From contig JBAIAC010000004.1 in the NCBI GenBank assembly GCA_037349315.1, positions 39,125,001 through 39,189,000 of the forward strand: DNA of 64,000 nt. The letters are read 5' to 3'. Source of the stretch: Chelydra serpentina (lineage: Eukaryota > Chordata > Testudines > Chelydridae). Shown here in pieces: positions 32,762 through 44,500 of the stretch (positions are counted from its first letter, which is position 1; each line of letters starts with the position of its first letter). A model generated the notes under the pieces. The model worked only from the letters and a program-made list of their open reading frames with translations. It was not told the DNA's origin and did no database searches. The position numbers and the translations under genes were made by a program.

Positions 32762-33400
32762 TCACTTCTGCTCCTTCTCAGAGGCACTGCTCCTCCGCGC
32801 ATTACCCGCCCAGATCCCCTGGCATTTGTGGTTGCACTGTGAGAAGCTTGCAGAGGTGGGATGGAAGTGGGGCAAGCAGCTCGACTGACCCGTGCTCCTT
32901 ACACAGGCATGAGGCTCTCTCCGGGGGCGTATTGCACAGCGTGGTTGACATGAATTGACGCAGGGTGGAGAGGGCTGGTATTTGCTTCCTTTCTGGGCAG
33001 GGGGAAGCCGTTCAGGAGAAAGAGCTGGATTAACTAGCAGTGCGAGAGGCTGAGCTCTCCAGGTCCTCGAAGAAGCGGGCGTGAGTCCCATGGCTAGAGA
33101 GGGGGAAGCAGCCGCGCAAAGGAAGTGCGCAGCCTCCATTTTGGCAGAGGGAGCGAGGAGAGCCTGGCTCTCGGTGTCTTGCAGCCTTTGCCGCTCTGAG
33201 CCCCGCGGACCACCCCCAGGGCATTGCCTGGGGCGCCCTACGTGTGTTACTGCAAGGCAGAGGCGCTTCAAACTAGCCCCTTTCTGAGCCTCAGCTTGGT
33301 TTGAATTGGTCCCAAGTTCCCCGCAGCAGCTTCCGACAAAATGGAGGACGTTACCACCACTACCACCACCATCACCACCACCAGCTCCTCCAGGAGCCAT
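32762..33400 (-). CDS. Possible divergent gene start, Gly-rich N-terminus
   Basis: On the minus strand ATG at 33400-33398 sits in a perfect Kozak context, GCCGCCATGG, inside the CpG island. An upstream in-frame ATG lies at 33415. The first 15 codons are Ala/Pro/Gly-rich (MAPGGAGGGDGGGSGG), then VLHFVGSCC. The frame stays open for about 213 codons, but the later part is Ser/Arg/Pro-rich without a domain and may be read through an intron. A possible donor, G|GTAACG, lies near codon 16. No family was recognised. This is either the start codon of a divergent host gene or CpG-island chance. Confidence 0.2.
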   Translation of the reverse strand: MAPGGAGGGDGGGSGGNVLHFVGSCCGELGTNSNQAEAQKGASLKRLCLAVTHVGRPRQCPGGGPRGSERQRLQDTESQALLAPSAKMEAAHFLCAAASPSLAMGLTPASSRTWRAQPLALLVNPALSPERLPPAQKGSKYQPSPPCVNSCQPRCAIRPRREPHACVRSTGQSSCLPHFHPTSASFSQCNHKCQGIWAGNARRSSASEKEQK

Positions 33401-34035
33401 GGCGGCTGCTGACATGGCTCCCTCCCCCAGCGTGGGTGGGAGTCCTTAGTGGAGGAGGCGAGGAGACTGCTGAGTGGGGCATGGGTGTGGAGAGTCTCTG
33501 CCCCGGGGGAGGGGACTGTGCGCTCTCTCGCTCTTCTGTGGGGGAGGGTTTCCATTAGGCACACTCTGTCCCTCATGGAAATGGCTCCAGCCCAGATTCA
33601 CAGCCCTGCCGGGGGGCGGAGCCCAACCTATAAGAAGCTGTGGACGAGCTGCGCCTGCCCTTCCCTTGGCTAGCATGGGGTGATTACCCCGTGCCCACGA
33701 CTAGGGCTGTTGCCCATGGGGACTCAGCAGAAGGATGGGATAGGATCCAGACAACTCCCCTCCCCAGCAGTTGTCTGGATACGTGTGGACAGCCTTGCAT
33801 CTAAACTTCTGCAAGTTACTGTCAAACAGCAGCACTGGGAACCAGAGCGGAGCCCCCGTCCCCTCCCAGCCCTAATACCCGGGTATTAGAACTGCTGCTG
33901 CTGGTGGGCAATGAAATTCGGGTTTCTCTAACCTGATGGATTAAAGTGGGAAGAACGGTGGGCGTGGTTAGAAGAAAGATTGCCAGTTTTTAGACCCAAC
34001 CTGCTGCAGGATACTCTGATGGACGGACGGTCCAT

Positions 34036-34270
34036 CCAATCGGCTTGTCTACCGCTAAAGCTCTCCCTCTGTGGGAGCCAATGGGCGGGTTAGGGAGGCC
34101 GTTCTTCCCCAAGCTCGGTTGGCCCTGCTCCTCCTTCCCCTCGCTAGCAGCTGCGCTTAGCCCGGGACTGGACCGAGTTAGAGTTGAGGCGGCGGAGGAG
34201 TAGCGCGGAGTGCGTGTGACCGGGGGGAGGGGGAGACCCGTGCCTGTGAGCGGTGGGGAGCTGGGTAAGG
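34036..34270 (+). promoter_or_regulatory. Core promoter and candidate first, non-coding exon of a rightward host gene
   Basis: CCAAT occurs at 34036-34040 and again at 34078-34082, the latter directly followed by the GC box GGGCGG (34083-34088). A start site near 34140-34170 would place them at normal distances. A good splice donor, CCT|GTGAGC, lies at 34246, and a second, CTGG|GTAAGG, at 34265. The short exon so defined has no long frame, so it would be 5' UTR. If correct, most of 34.3-64 kb is first intron, which fits the absence of coding exons there. Confidence 0.4.
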
Positions 34271-35599
34271 TGGGGACGGGGAGTGCCGCACCCTAGGGGT
34301 GGACAGGGGGGCAGCTGGAGGCTCAGAGCTGCCCCTAGGGCGGGGATGGGAGGGGAGCCGCCGTGCCTCACAGCCACCCGGGCTAAGTGCCCCACTGTGG
34401 CGTGGCTGCTGCCGCCTCTCACCACGGAGGGGAGCGGGTAGGGCTGTGGCAGCCCCACTGACAATCTTGCTCTGGTGGCGGCGAAGGGGGTAAATCGGAG
34501 GTGGGCTGGGGCAGAACCGGGGGCGCAGGGGCATTTGGGGGGAGGGGTGGTTCAGTTTTAGCGCCTCCTATTTTAACTCGCTCCCTCCCCCTCCGGGCCC
34601 TCGGCTGTTGTTGTGCCCCGCTTCCTTGCCCCCTCCCGCCCGCGGGTGTCTCGCTCCCTTGCCCGGCGCTGCGCTCCGCGGATCGTGCCGCCGCTGCTCC
34701 CCTCCCGTATTGTTTGGCTGGGTGTCTCTAATGGCGGACAGGAGGCGGCAGTGCTGCCGGCCGACTGCAGGGGGGCAAACCCGAGACCCGGGGCAATTGC
34801 TGAGGGAGCGTGCGTGGCGCAAGGGCGTTATTCCAGCACAGAGGGGTGGCTGCTGAGGGCTCTGTGCCCCCCGCGGCAGGGGGCTCTGCTGAGGGGCTGT
34901 TTGGGCAAGTTAGCAGGTAATAATCCCCTTTCCTCTGCTGCCGGGCTGCTTCTTACTTGCACCTTCCCAGGAAAGGCCCCGGGGCAGATCCGTGCAATCC
35001 TTCCTTCAGCGGGGAGCTGGATGTCTCTTTGGGGTGATACCTCATAACCCACTGGGAAGGCCATGTGTAGAAGTGGGGGGAGGGAAGTGGCGGGCAATGC
35101 AGGTAATACCTGCCCAGGCAAAGGGGACGCTGCTCACTCCCCCCCGGCCGCATGTTAACCCCCATGCCTTTCCCCTAGGCTCCAGCCCAGTTTGGTGCAG
35201 CCTTGGCAGAGACCAGAAAGGAGAGGAGCTCCATTGTGAGTGCTATTTATGTATCTATTTCTGCCTCAAGTAGCCCTGCCTTTGGGGAGGGGTCAACCCC
35301 CTTCTCCGTTGTCGTGTGGGGATCGGGGTAAGAGGAGGGAGCGTCCGGGATAGGGTGGGGGAGATGCCTGGGTGCAGCAGCTGCTGCCCTGGGGCGAAGC
35401 CCCTGTAATGGCTGTGAGGCGGCTCCTCCTCGGGGTGGGCGCTGCTGCAGGCATTGCTCCTGCAATACCAACTCCAGCAAGCAGACGACGGGCTCCTGCT
35501 GCTGCCGCTGCTCACGTTACTCAGCTGGGGAAGGGGGGAGGGCATATTTCGGCTGCCCTCTAGAGTTTTAGATTGTACATTAAAATACACAACGTGACA

Positions 35600-37820
35600 C
35601 ATTTAGCCATCTTTAATTTTATATCTTTCCTGTAACCTGCCTGTAGGAGTATGGGGGAAGGCAGAGATCTAAAATAATCCAGTAATTCGCAGAGCCTATT
35701 CCAGTGTCTGGCCTTTGTGTAGTTGGATCAGGTCTTGCTGCCTGCGGGTTTGCTTGGGTGATTCTGTCGGGTGCCATTGGGGTTTCACGTGTCACAGCAA
35801 TGTTCCTGTGTTAAGCAACCATCTGCCTTGCTCTTTTCCCCAAACCCCTGAGGTCACCTGAGAAACCCATACCTTGTCACTGATCCGTTTCAGTGTCTCA
35901 TCGATATGGGATTTTCGAAGCAGATTGTGTTCTCTCTTAGGTCACCTAAGGAAAGACTGACTATTGATCCCTGTTCACATAGGTTCTGTAACTTGTCGCA
36001 GGTTTGCACCTTTTTAGTAATGTTCTTTTCTGCGCTCTGTGGAATCACGAATCCCAAAATTACAAAGTAGCGCAGTGAAGGCGAAAGTAATATTAGTATC
36101 TATAGACACAATGTATTTTGAGAGCTCACGAGACTGGATGCTGTCGGTGCTGCAGGGTTTCCCCACTGGAGGCCGCTGCAACGATCTATTGATTGCTCTG
36201 AAACATCTCGTTAACAAACGTGCTGGAGGCAGAACAAAACAAGAAGTCAGTACATACTTTGGGCAGTAAACTCGGTTTTGTGTAGAAGGATTCCAACTCT
36301 GAAAATATTCCTAAACGTTTACATCTTGTTTGATAACTAAATATTACATAGGATAGTCAAAGAAAGTAAAAAGGAAGTTATTTTCCAGTAGCATTGGGCA
36401 GTAACTTTACTTTGCACTTTTTATTATGTACATAGATGCAGAGACTAGGTGGCTCCCTAAATAAATCCACAGCTCTAATTCTCTGGTATTCATGTTTGGA
36501 TTTATTCTGAAATTCTAAAATGAACAGTAGCACTGACCATTAGAACTCACACAGCCTCTAACTATTATAGAGCTTGTTCTAATATAATCTCTGCTGCAGT
36601 ACCTTATTTTTAATTTTTTTGTTTCTATTCTGCCTGTGGTATAAGGCAACCTTCCAGCCTCTGCTCTGATTCATTATATATTCCAGTGTAATAACTATTG
36701 TAGACTTTGTCTGTAGTACATATTGCTGTAATATCTAAGTTTTGAGTAACATAGTTTATGCCAGCATTGCAAAATACTTCTCACTTAGGGCAAGTAACGT
36801 GTTTTTTTTTGATGAGTGAGTAAATATGATTAGGTACTGTCACAATGGCAAAGGGAAGGCAAGTATATTATTGTGCCTGGACTAGTACATTTTCATGACA
36901 GTCTTGCATGGCCGCCTACTAGAAGGCAAGAATAGCCTTATGCAATACTCTTTCTATATAAAAGTATAGATAAGAGCCAAACATCTCGAACCATCATGGT
37001 GTTCTAAAGGCAGATGTATAGAGCAAATCCCTTTTTACAAAGCCTCTATTTAACCATATTAATAAACTGTCACTCTTAATTCTTCTTTGACTCTAAATCT
37101 TTCGTTCCATTCTACTGTTGTTTTTTCTTTGAAATAAAATACTTTGACAAGTATATAAAAATAAAGTGAATGTGAAATTATGTATCTTCTGTGAATTGAG
37201 CTTGTGCAAAACATACGTGAAGGCGTGTGGAACCAAGGTCTCAGTTGATTTATTTTCCAAGTCTTTTAGTAGATTTTGTTGACTTGGTCTTGGCTATTTG
37301 TTGTGCCTTGTCCAGTACTGCCATTTTTACATTGCTGTGGCATCTTTCATCCCAAAAACTTTATGTATTGTACAGAGAACTACTGAAATCTAGCATACAT
37401 CTTTTATGGTGGATGGCAACCAAACAGACACACTGGATAATAGGGGGAATGGGAAATTTGATCAAGGACATTAGGGCCAGTACTGCTACTAATGAAAAAT
37501 GCTACAAAATCTTCGACACTTGTGCAAAGCAGGCCTTTTATGTTAGTTTTTCTTCCAACAGGCCTGTTTTCCTCAAATGGCAATTAATTTTATCTAAAAT
37601 ACCCTAGAATGGTGAAAGGTTGTGGTACAGGCAGCCTCGTTGGACCGAACCTGCTGGGGAGAGAACTTGTCTCCTCCAGGAAGCTGGCTAAAAGCTTGTT
37701 TAATGTAGATCTTATAACTGTGTGTTTAGTCTTGGCTAGCAGAGTTCAGTTTTGTTTCCTGTCAAAAGCAGTTCACTGCAACTTGTTTTATTATTAAAGC
37801 CAAATTTTTGCCTCAGTGAT
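35600..37820. other. Gene-free interval, probably intronic
   Basis: AT content rises steadily away from the CpG island. The longest frame (37227-37607, 126 codons) is hydrophobic and low in credible codon bias, and I reject it as a gene. No RNA gene was found. Confidence 0.35.
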
Positions 37821-37824
37821 TTTA

Positions 37825-38121
37825 GGTTATGTCTACATTAGCATGTGTGTTAGCAAAACTTTTGTTGCTCAGGAGTGTGAAAAAATACCACCCTGAGCCA
37901 CATTAAGTTTTGCCGGCATAAGCGCTTGTGTGGACAGTGCTCTGTCGTTTGAAGACACTTTCCTGCCGACATAGTTACCGCCGCTCATTGAGCTGGTTTT
38001 ATGATGTCGACAGGAGAGAACTCTCCTGTTGGCATAACACGACTACATGAGTGCTCTTACAGCAGCACAGCTAAATTGCTGTGTAAGTAAGCTGTATAAG
38101 CTTGTAAGTGTAGACATGGCC
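37825..38121. mobile_element. Harbinger-type MITE
   Basis: The 297-bp element lies between TTA duplications (37822-37824 and 38122-38124). Ends are GGTTATGTCTACATTA and, inverted, GGCCATGTCTACACTTA. The interior is non-coding with CpG-containing words. The TTA duplication and the TGTCTACA terminal core match the large Harbinger element at 16.4-21.6 kb. A related transposase may therefore have moved it. Confidence 0.75.
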
Positions 38122-38124
38122 TTA

Positions 38125-40215
38125 GTCATGTTGCTTTCCTGGAGCCTGTAACTTACTAGCTTTCTTATGGCTGGGAGACTAAGTTCTCCTTGAACTTTGT
38201 TCCTTACTGCTTGTAGGGTGTCTGCTAGTCTCAAATGTTGCTAAAAGTGGAAATTAATATGTCCTTGTGTATCGTTGGTTTCTTGTCCTTTGTGCTCTTC
38301 GTGCAGGACCAAAGCTAATTTCCTAGTCACTTGAGTCCTAATACTATTAGGAGAAATCTTTAACTGAAAGAAGTTAAGAAATGGACTAGGAATATAAAGA
38401 CCTATGGTGTATAGTTAACTTTTATGCCCCTTTTCACTTGGTACCTTGATTAAACTCAACTTGCATTTACTTAAATAGTGATTTTTTGCAGTCTAAGGCC
38501 TCTCTTCCAGTTTCTGGAAGTGATCAGTTACAAGACAAAACTTAATTAATCTGTGACACTCAGTGCCACTAGATATCATTGAGTCCAAAAACTTTATAGA
38601 GAGGGGTGTGTGTGTGTGTATATATAACAGAACATCCACAGTTACATGATAGGATTAAAAAATGTTTAAAGAAGGAATAAAAACTTAATGCTTCAGGACT
38701 TAACTCTCCTCAGTTAGTGATTGTTTTAAGAGATTTCTTATAGACTGTTTCATAGTTGTCCACTACGGGGTTTCCTCTGAAGCATTTGGTACTGGTCATG
38801 GACAGGATAGTGGTTTATGTGGATCGCTGTTCTTATCTTATATGGCAATTTCTGTGGTGTTGAAACAACCAGGCTTCTTTCTGCCGGGAGTCTAATTTGG
38901 GGCTCTCGTTGACAGCTTGACTTGTATTGGTGTGTGTTCAAATTATTTTAACTGGGAAATGTTTACAAAGTTATTTCTGTTAATGTTTATAATTTAGGCT
39001 GTGAAAATCTTACTAATTCAACATATCCAAAATGAATCAAGGTCATTCAACTCTGTACTCAAATGAGCATTTTCAGATTGATGCATAGCCTGTATAGACT
39101 TGTCATTAAAACCCATTTGGAGCTATCACCCACACAAGATTCTACTTCAAAGTGTGTGTGTGTGTGGTTTTTAAAAAAAAAATATTTAAACTCCCTTCTG
39201 TCCCCATCCTGCACCCAGTCACAGTGAATGATTATTTGATGATGATCTCATGCTTTGAGTGATAGTTTCACTTCAAAAATTTACATTCAAGATTTTCAGT
39301 AACTTAAATTTGAATCTTGCTTTGCACTTCAGGTGTGCACTGTTTTGGATCTCTAGAACATTCAGCATTTAAATGTATTGCCCCTTCATAGAATGCTTAA
39401 AACATTTTTGCAGACTGATTTATTGCAAGAAACTGCATAGATGGAATACTATATTTGTTCATTTAAATAAATGTATCACTCCATTTTTTTTTCCATGCTG
39501 AAAAAGGTTTATTGTTGGGTTACCTGGAAGAATTTTATTTTTTACTGTGATTGCACCAAAGGTGCTAAACTGGACTGGAGCCCCATAGTGTGACAGGTTC
39601 AATTCAGATACTTAGAAAGACATGGTCCCTGCCACAAAGAATTTCTTTCATTTGTCACATTTGTCTCATGCTAATGAGGATGTGGAAAAACAAGTGTTAC
39701 CCCCTTTTTTCCCTTCCCCAGTCTTGGATATTATGTGAATTAGCCATGTGCACATTTTAACAATACCAAATCACTTAAAGTATTGTCCTTCCGCTCTGCT
39801 CCCACCTGACTTAGTTGTCATTAGTTGGACCAGAAGGAGGTCATTAGAAGAGGGTAGTGGCCTTACATCAGTTTAGGGAGGGCATTCTATCTGCATGAGG
39901 CATCATAGTGAAAAGCATGAAGATGGCTGTCAGAAGAGGTCAAACTGGCATTTGAGGTTGGCATAATTGTGGCAGAGCAGGAAGGTTGATAGTTATAATT
40001 ACAGTTGCAGCAGCATACTGGGGCATAAATTGAACCATCTGTCATCTCTCCTTTCTCCCTCCTTCTTCCAATAAAAAAAGGTACATGCTGGGAAGTATTT
40101 CTTTGATTTGTATCATTTGGGTGTACATTGACACCATGGTAATGAATGCTATATACATGCCTATTAAAAAAATTACTATACTAACTTCACATATCTTTTA
40201 CCTTAGTTCAGGATC
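38125..40215. other. Gene-free interval
   Basis: No exon is supported. Short (GT)n runs occur at about 38606-38622 and 39153-39166. The rest is unremarkable AT-rich sequence. Confidence 0.35.
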
Positions 40216-40219
40216 AATT

Positions 40220-43200
40220 TTCATAGAGTTTAAGGCCAGAAAGGACCAACAGAGTATCTAGTCTGACCTGTATATCACAGGCCAACAGCACCACCCAGCA
40301 ACTGCTTATTAAATCCAACAACCAAAATTAGATCAAAGTATTACAGCTCACAAAGACTAGACTTGTGTCACAGGCAGCGAATAGGGGGGCCCAAGGTACT
40401 CCAGTGCCTGAGGCCCCTGTAATGGCAGGGAAATTATTGTTAGATATACCCAGATAATCCTGGCAAGTGATCACGATCCACACACTGCAGAGGAAGGTGG
40501 AACCCCCTCCTGTTCACTGCCAGTCTGACCTGGGGGAATATTTCTTCCCAACCTTACATATGGCAATCAGCTAGACCCTGAGCATGTGAGCAAGAGCCAA
40601 GTACCTGAGAGAGAATGCTCCATGCCACTTTTGAGCCCTGGCACACCCTGTCCAATATCCCATCTCCAGCTGTGGACATCCCTGATGCTTCAGAGGAAGG
40701 AGACAAAAAAGCCCCTCCCAGAATACATTTGTGTGTGTTGCAGGCTATCCCTTCCTGACCTCTGCAGCTGGCCTGCTGAAATCCTGAAGCATGACCTTTT
40801 AGGAATGGAAGACCTAAACCTGAAGCCCCTGAGCCCCAGGGCTGCTGAGTCATGCCTTTTATCAAAAACAACCCACATCATACAATCAGTCATATAAAAT
40901 TGTTCAACTCTCTTAAAACTAAGTCCGCCCCCCACCCCAACTCCTATTGGGAGGCTGTTCCAGAATCTCATCCCTCTGATGACTAGAAACCTTCTTCTAA
41001 TTTCCAGCCTGAATTTGTTCTTGGCCAGTTATATCCATTTGTTCTTGTGTCAGTACTGTCCTTTAGCTTAAATAGGTCTTCACCCTCCCTGGTATTTATC
41101 CCCTGATGTATTTATAGAGAGTAATCATATTGCCTCTCTGCCTTCTTTTTTGCTAGACTTAAAAAGGCCAAGCTTTTCCATTCTCTCATAAAATGGGCCC
41201 TCTATTCCCCTGATGATTCCAGTAGTTTTCTGCACCTGTTTCAGTTTGAATTCATCTTTTTTGAACATGGGTGACCATAATTGTATGCAGTATTCCAGAT
41301 GAGGTCTTATGATGCATTGTACAATTGCATTAATATTACTCTATCTCTACTGGAAATGCCTTATCTGATGCATCCTAGGATCATGTTTGTCTCTTTTGCA
41401 GCTGCATCACAATGGCAGCTCATCATTCTCTGATCAACCCACGCACCCTGGTGTCTCTCACTTCCAAATGATAAGCCCTCATAGACTCATAGACTTTGTC
41501 AGAAGGGACCATTATGATCATCTAGTCTGACATCCTGCACAATGCAGAGGAAGGCGAAAAACCTCCAGGGCCTCTGCCAATCTACCCTGGAGGAAAATTC
41601 CTTCCCGACCCCAAATATGGCTATCAGCTGAACCCTGAGCATGTGGGCAAGACTCACCAGCCAGACACCCAGGAAAGTTCTCTGTAGTAACTTCTAACAT
41701 CCCATCACCAGCCATTAGGCCTATTTACCACTGATGGTCAAAGGTCAATTAATTGCCAAGATCATGTTATCCCATCATGTTATCCCCCAGCTTGTAGCAG
41801 AAATTCTTATTATTAGATTCTAAGTGCATGACCTTGCACTTTGTAGTATTGAATTTCATTCCATTTCTGTCACTTCAGTCTTCAAGGTCATTCAGATGTT
41901 CCTGTATAACATTCTGATCCTCCTTGATATTGATGATGCCTCCCTACTTTGTGTCATCAGCAAATTTCATTAGCACATTCCTACTTCCTGTGCCAAGGTC
42001 ATTTATCAAAATATTGAATAAGATTAGTTCCAAGGCCTATGCTTAAGGAACTCCACTAGTAACCTCCATCCAGTCTAGTAATTAATCTTTGAACACAACT
42101 CTTTGCCTTCTCCCCTTTAGTTAGTTCCTTATCTACCTTACAATTTTTGTACTGATCCCTATCTCCCCTAATTTAGCTGCTAATTTGACTGTGGTAGCAT
42201 GTGAAAAGCTTTACTGATGTCCAAGTATATTCAATCTAATGCGCTTTCCTTATCTATACAAATAATTTATTTTCTTAAAGAAGGAAATCCTGTTAGTCTG
42301 GCATGATCTACCTTTGGTAAACTCATGTTCATTAGAGCCATTTATCTCCATGGATTTAGTTATTTCCTTCACAGTTTTAAGGCCTCACATACTATGGAGG
42401 TCAGACTAACAGGTCTGAAACTGCCCGAATCACATTTTTTCCTTTTTTGAACATAGGTTCGCTATTCTTCCGCAGATGGTACTTCCCCTGAATAACTATT
42501 TGCTACTCCTGTATCAAGGATTTTTAATAATCTCATGTGCCTGTTCTTTCAGCATTCTGGGATAGAAAGTATCTGGTCTTCCCAATTTGAGCGCATCAAG
42601 CTTCTAAAGCTTTTCTTCCACCTTAGAAGTGATAATTTCCATATCTAGACACTCATTTCTATTAGCTGTACTGCCTTCATGCATGTGCTCCCTATTATCA
42701 TCCTTAACTGAAAATCAAGGCAAAGTACTCATTTAGTTTTTGGGCCTTACCTAGATTATTTTTAATCTTCTTCCCACTCTCACTGCATTGTGGCCCAACC
42801 TCATCCTTCCTTATCCTCTTTTTATTTATATAACTAAAAACCCTCATGTTAATTTTCTTGGCAAGAGCTGATTTAGCTTGACTGTTAGCTATTCTCACAT
42901 TTCTCCTACATTTTCTAACCTCTACAATGTAGCTTTCTTTGCTGATCAACCCCTTTTTCCATTCCCTATATGCTCTCTGCTAACTCCTAATAGCCTTTTT
43001 GAGCTTGGTTATTCATCTAGCTGGGTCTGGAGGTGAAGCTGTTCTTTACAAGCCCCCTCTTGATTGGTATGCAAATTTGATAGTTTTTGTATGGTTGGTT
43101 TGAAGAAATTCCAAGCCTACTCCACATTTTAAGTCCTTGACCTCTTGAGTCCAGTTAAGTTCTGTAATAAATTCCCTTAATTTCTCAGTCTGGTCTTTTC

Positions 43201-43900
43201 AAATAAAAAAAAATCAGTTAATGACCTGGTTTTGATTATCCTTCCAATTTTTAAAAACTGAATCAACTTGTGCTCACTCAATCCAAGGTTATCCGACATC
43301 CAGCTCTTCTATGCTGTCCTCACTGCTTACCAAAACTAAGTGTAAAATTGCATCACCTCTTGCTGGTTCAGGAACAGTTTGATGAAGAAAATTGTCATCT
43401 ATCACATCCAGGAATATCTGGGCTCTACCCAGTATTAGTATAATTTATTCTCCAATTTATATCTGGGAAGTTAATAACTCATTACGCACAATTCCCAGAA
43501 GTATTTCTCTCTCTAATAATATTAGAGATCTCTATCCATATCAACATCTGACCCTAGGGGTCCATAGTAGACCACTAACGCTATTCAAATAGAACCTCTT
43601 TTACAATCCATCCCTAAAGTGATTTTGACCTGAACAGACCCCACCACCTTTTACCTTTTTCTCTCTCTTAAACAGCACATGTTCTTTGATACCTGTATTC
43701 CAGTCATGAGTGCTATTCCGCCATGTTTCTGTAATCCCTATGTCTAGCTTGATCTCCCGCACCAGTAGACCCAGTTCCTCCATTTTATTGCCCAGACTCC
43801 TCGCGTTTATGTACAAGTATTTCAGTTGTTTCCCTTGGATTTCGTCCAGTTTTCTAGTCGTTAGATATAGCCCATTCACTAAGTATAACAGTTACCTGAC
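40220..43900 (-). mobile_element. Ancient CR1 LINE, heavily decayed, near full length
   Basis: Minus-strand motifs occur in the proper CR1 order. An endonuclease start is at 43879-43601 (LKYLYINARSLGNKMEELG, DIGITETW). The endonuclease-RT linker is at 42949-42704 (KINMRVFSYINKKR). RT palm with MKFADDTK is near 41970-41940, and the RT C-terminus with MRFWNSLPIG at about 40971. The 3' tail (AGAGTTTAAGGCCAGAAAGG complement) is at 40220. Stops and indels are frequent throughout, far more than in the 22.7- and 56-kb copies, so it is much older. A younger CR1 tail is nested inside at about 41478-41765. Confidence 0.82.
41478..41765 (-). mobile_element. CR1 3' fragment nested in the ancient CR1
   Basis: The plus strand reads 'actcatagactttgtcagaa', 'ggaccattatgatcatctag', 'tgacatcctgcacaatgcag' and 'cccgaccccaaatatggcta', the complement of a CR1-type 3' end. 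A similar 3' end lies at 40445-40620 in the host element. It interrupts the RT C-terminal region of the older CR1. A possible target duplication (ATCATGTTATCCC repeated at 41761-41787) lies at the inner junction. Confidence 0.6.
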
Positions 43901-44500
43901 TACTAATGCAATCAATATTTCACTTTCTTTCTCTCTGGCTGTCCATAATCTTCTCGTAAAGGATAACGGAACATCACTATATCTTCATTTAGCTGATTTT
44001 CCCCCCCCCCCCCCTTTGTTTTGAAGCCAGGCATGGAGTTTTCATGAGTCTCTCCAACCTACTCCCATAACTCCTAGTTTTAAAGCTCTCTTTATCGGTC
44101 ATGCCAGCCTTGATCCCGGAAGGTTAATACCCCAGGTTTTTAAAGTTGAGTGCATCAGTTGAGAATAGTCTTCCATCAGATACCCCTCAAGGATGAAATA
44201 CATCCTGCAGCTTCTGCATCTGTCCATCTTCATCTCCTCTCCGGGTTACTTCTAATGCTGGCTCAGTAGCCCTTGTTGATTTCTCTTCCTAGGTCCTATA
44301 CAGAAAAACAGAAATGTAAGGGGATGGAACTTTCACAGCACCACCACCTCATTAAAGGATTTCAGAAAGCACTGAACCAGGCCACACACCAGTAAGAAAT
44401 CACTGAACCTTCAGAACACAGTCTTCACTGTCCTCTCAGGCCAAACTCCCACAGAAACTCCAATGTTAGCGGTCAAGTGCCTCCTGATTTTTGGATGCCC
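43900..44500. other. Gene-free junction between two LINEs
   Basis: A run of 14 C lies at about 44001-44014. Traces of the CR1 ORF1 region may persist to about 44280, but no motif is clear. Confidence 0.25.

Larger units (their letters stand above)
32760..35580. promoter_or_regulatory. CpG island
   Basis: GC content and CpG density rise sharply compared with the AT-rich flanks and peak at about 34150-34760. Many GC-box words are present (GGGCGG at 34083, GGGGCGG at about 33613), along with CCAAT boxes and YY1-like words (GCCATGGCGGC at 33396-33406, CCATTTTGGC near 33137). CpG sites are not eroded as they are in the repeats, which implies germline hypomethylation, that is, a host promoter. Many overlapping frames open on both strands because stop codons are rare in such DNA. 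I do not call them genes. Confidence 0.75.

Noticed and set aside
34144..35602. Many long overlapping ORFs on both strands in the CpG island
   Set aside because: Stops are rare in GC-rich DNA, and the frames overlap on both strands with Pro/Arg/Gly-rich random composition.
37227..37607. 126-codon hydrophobic ORF as a membrane protein gene
   Set aside because: AT-rich codons, no domain or splice context. The hydrophobicity follows from T-rich composition.
43987..44014. Poly-C run as a regulatory element
   Set aside because: A simple homopolymer in decayed LINE sequence, possibly of inaccurate length. No context for function.
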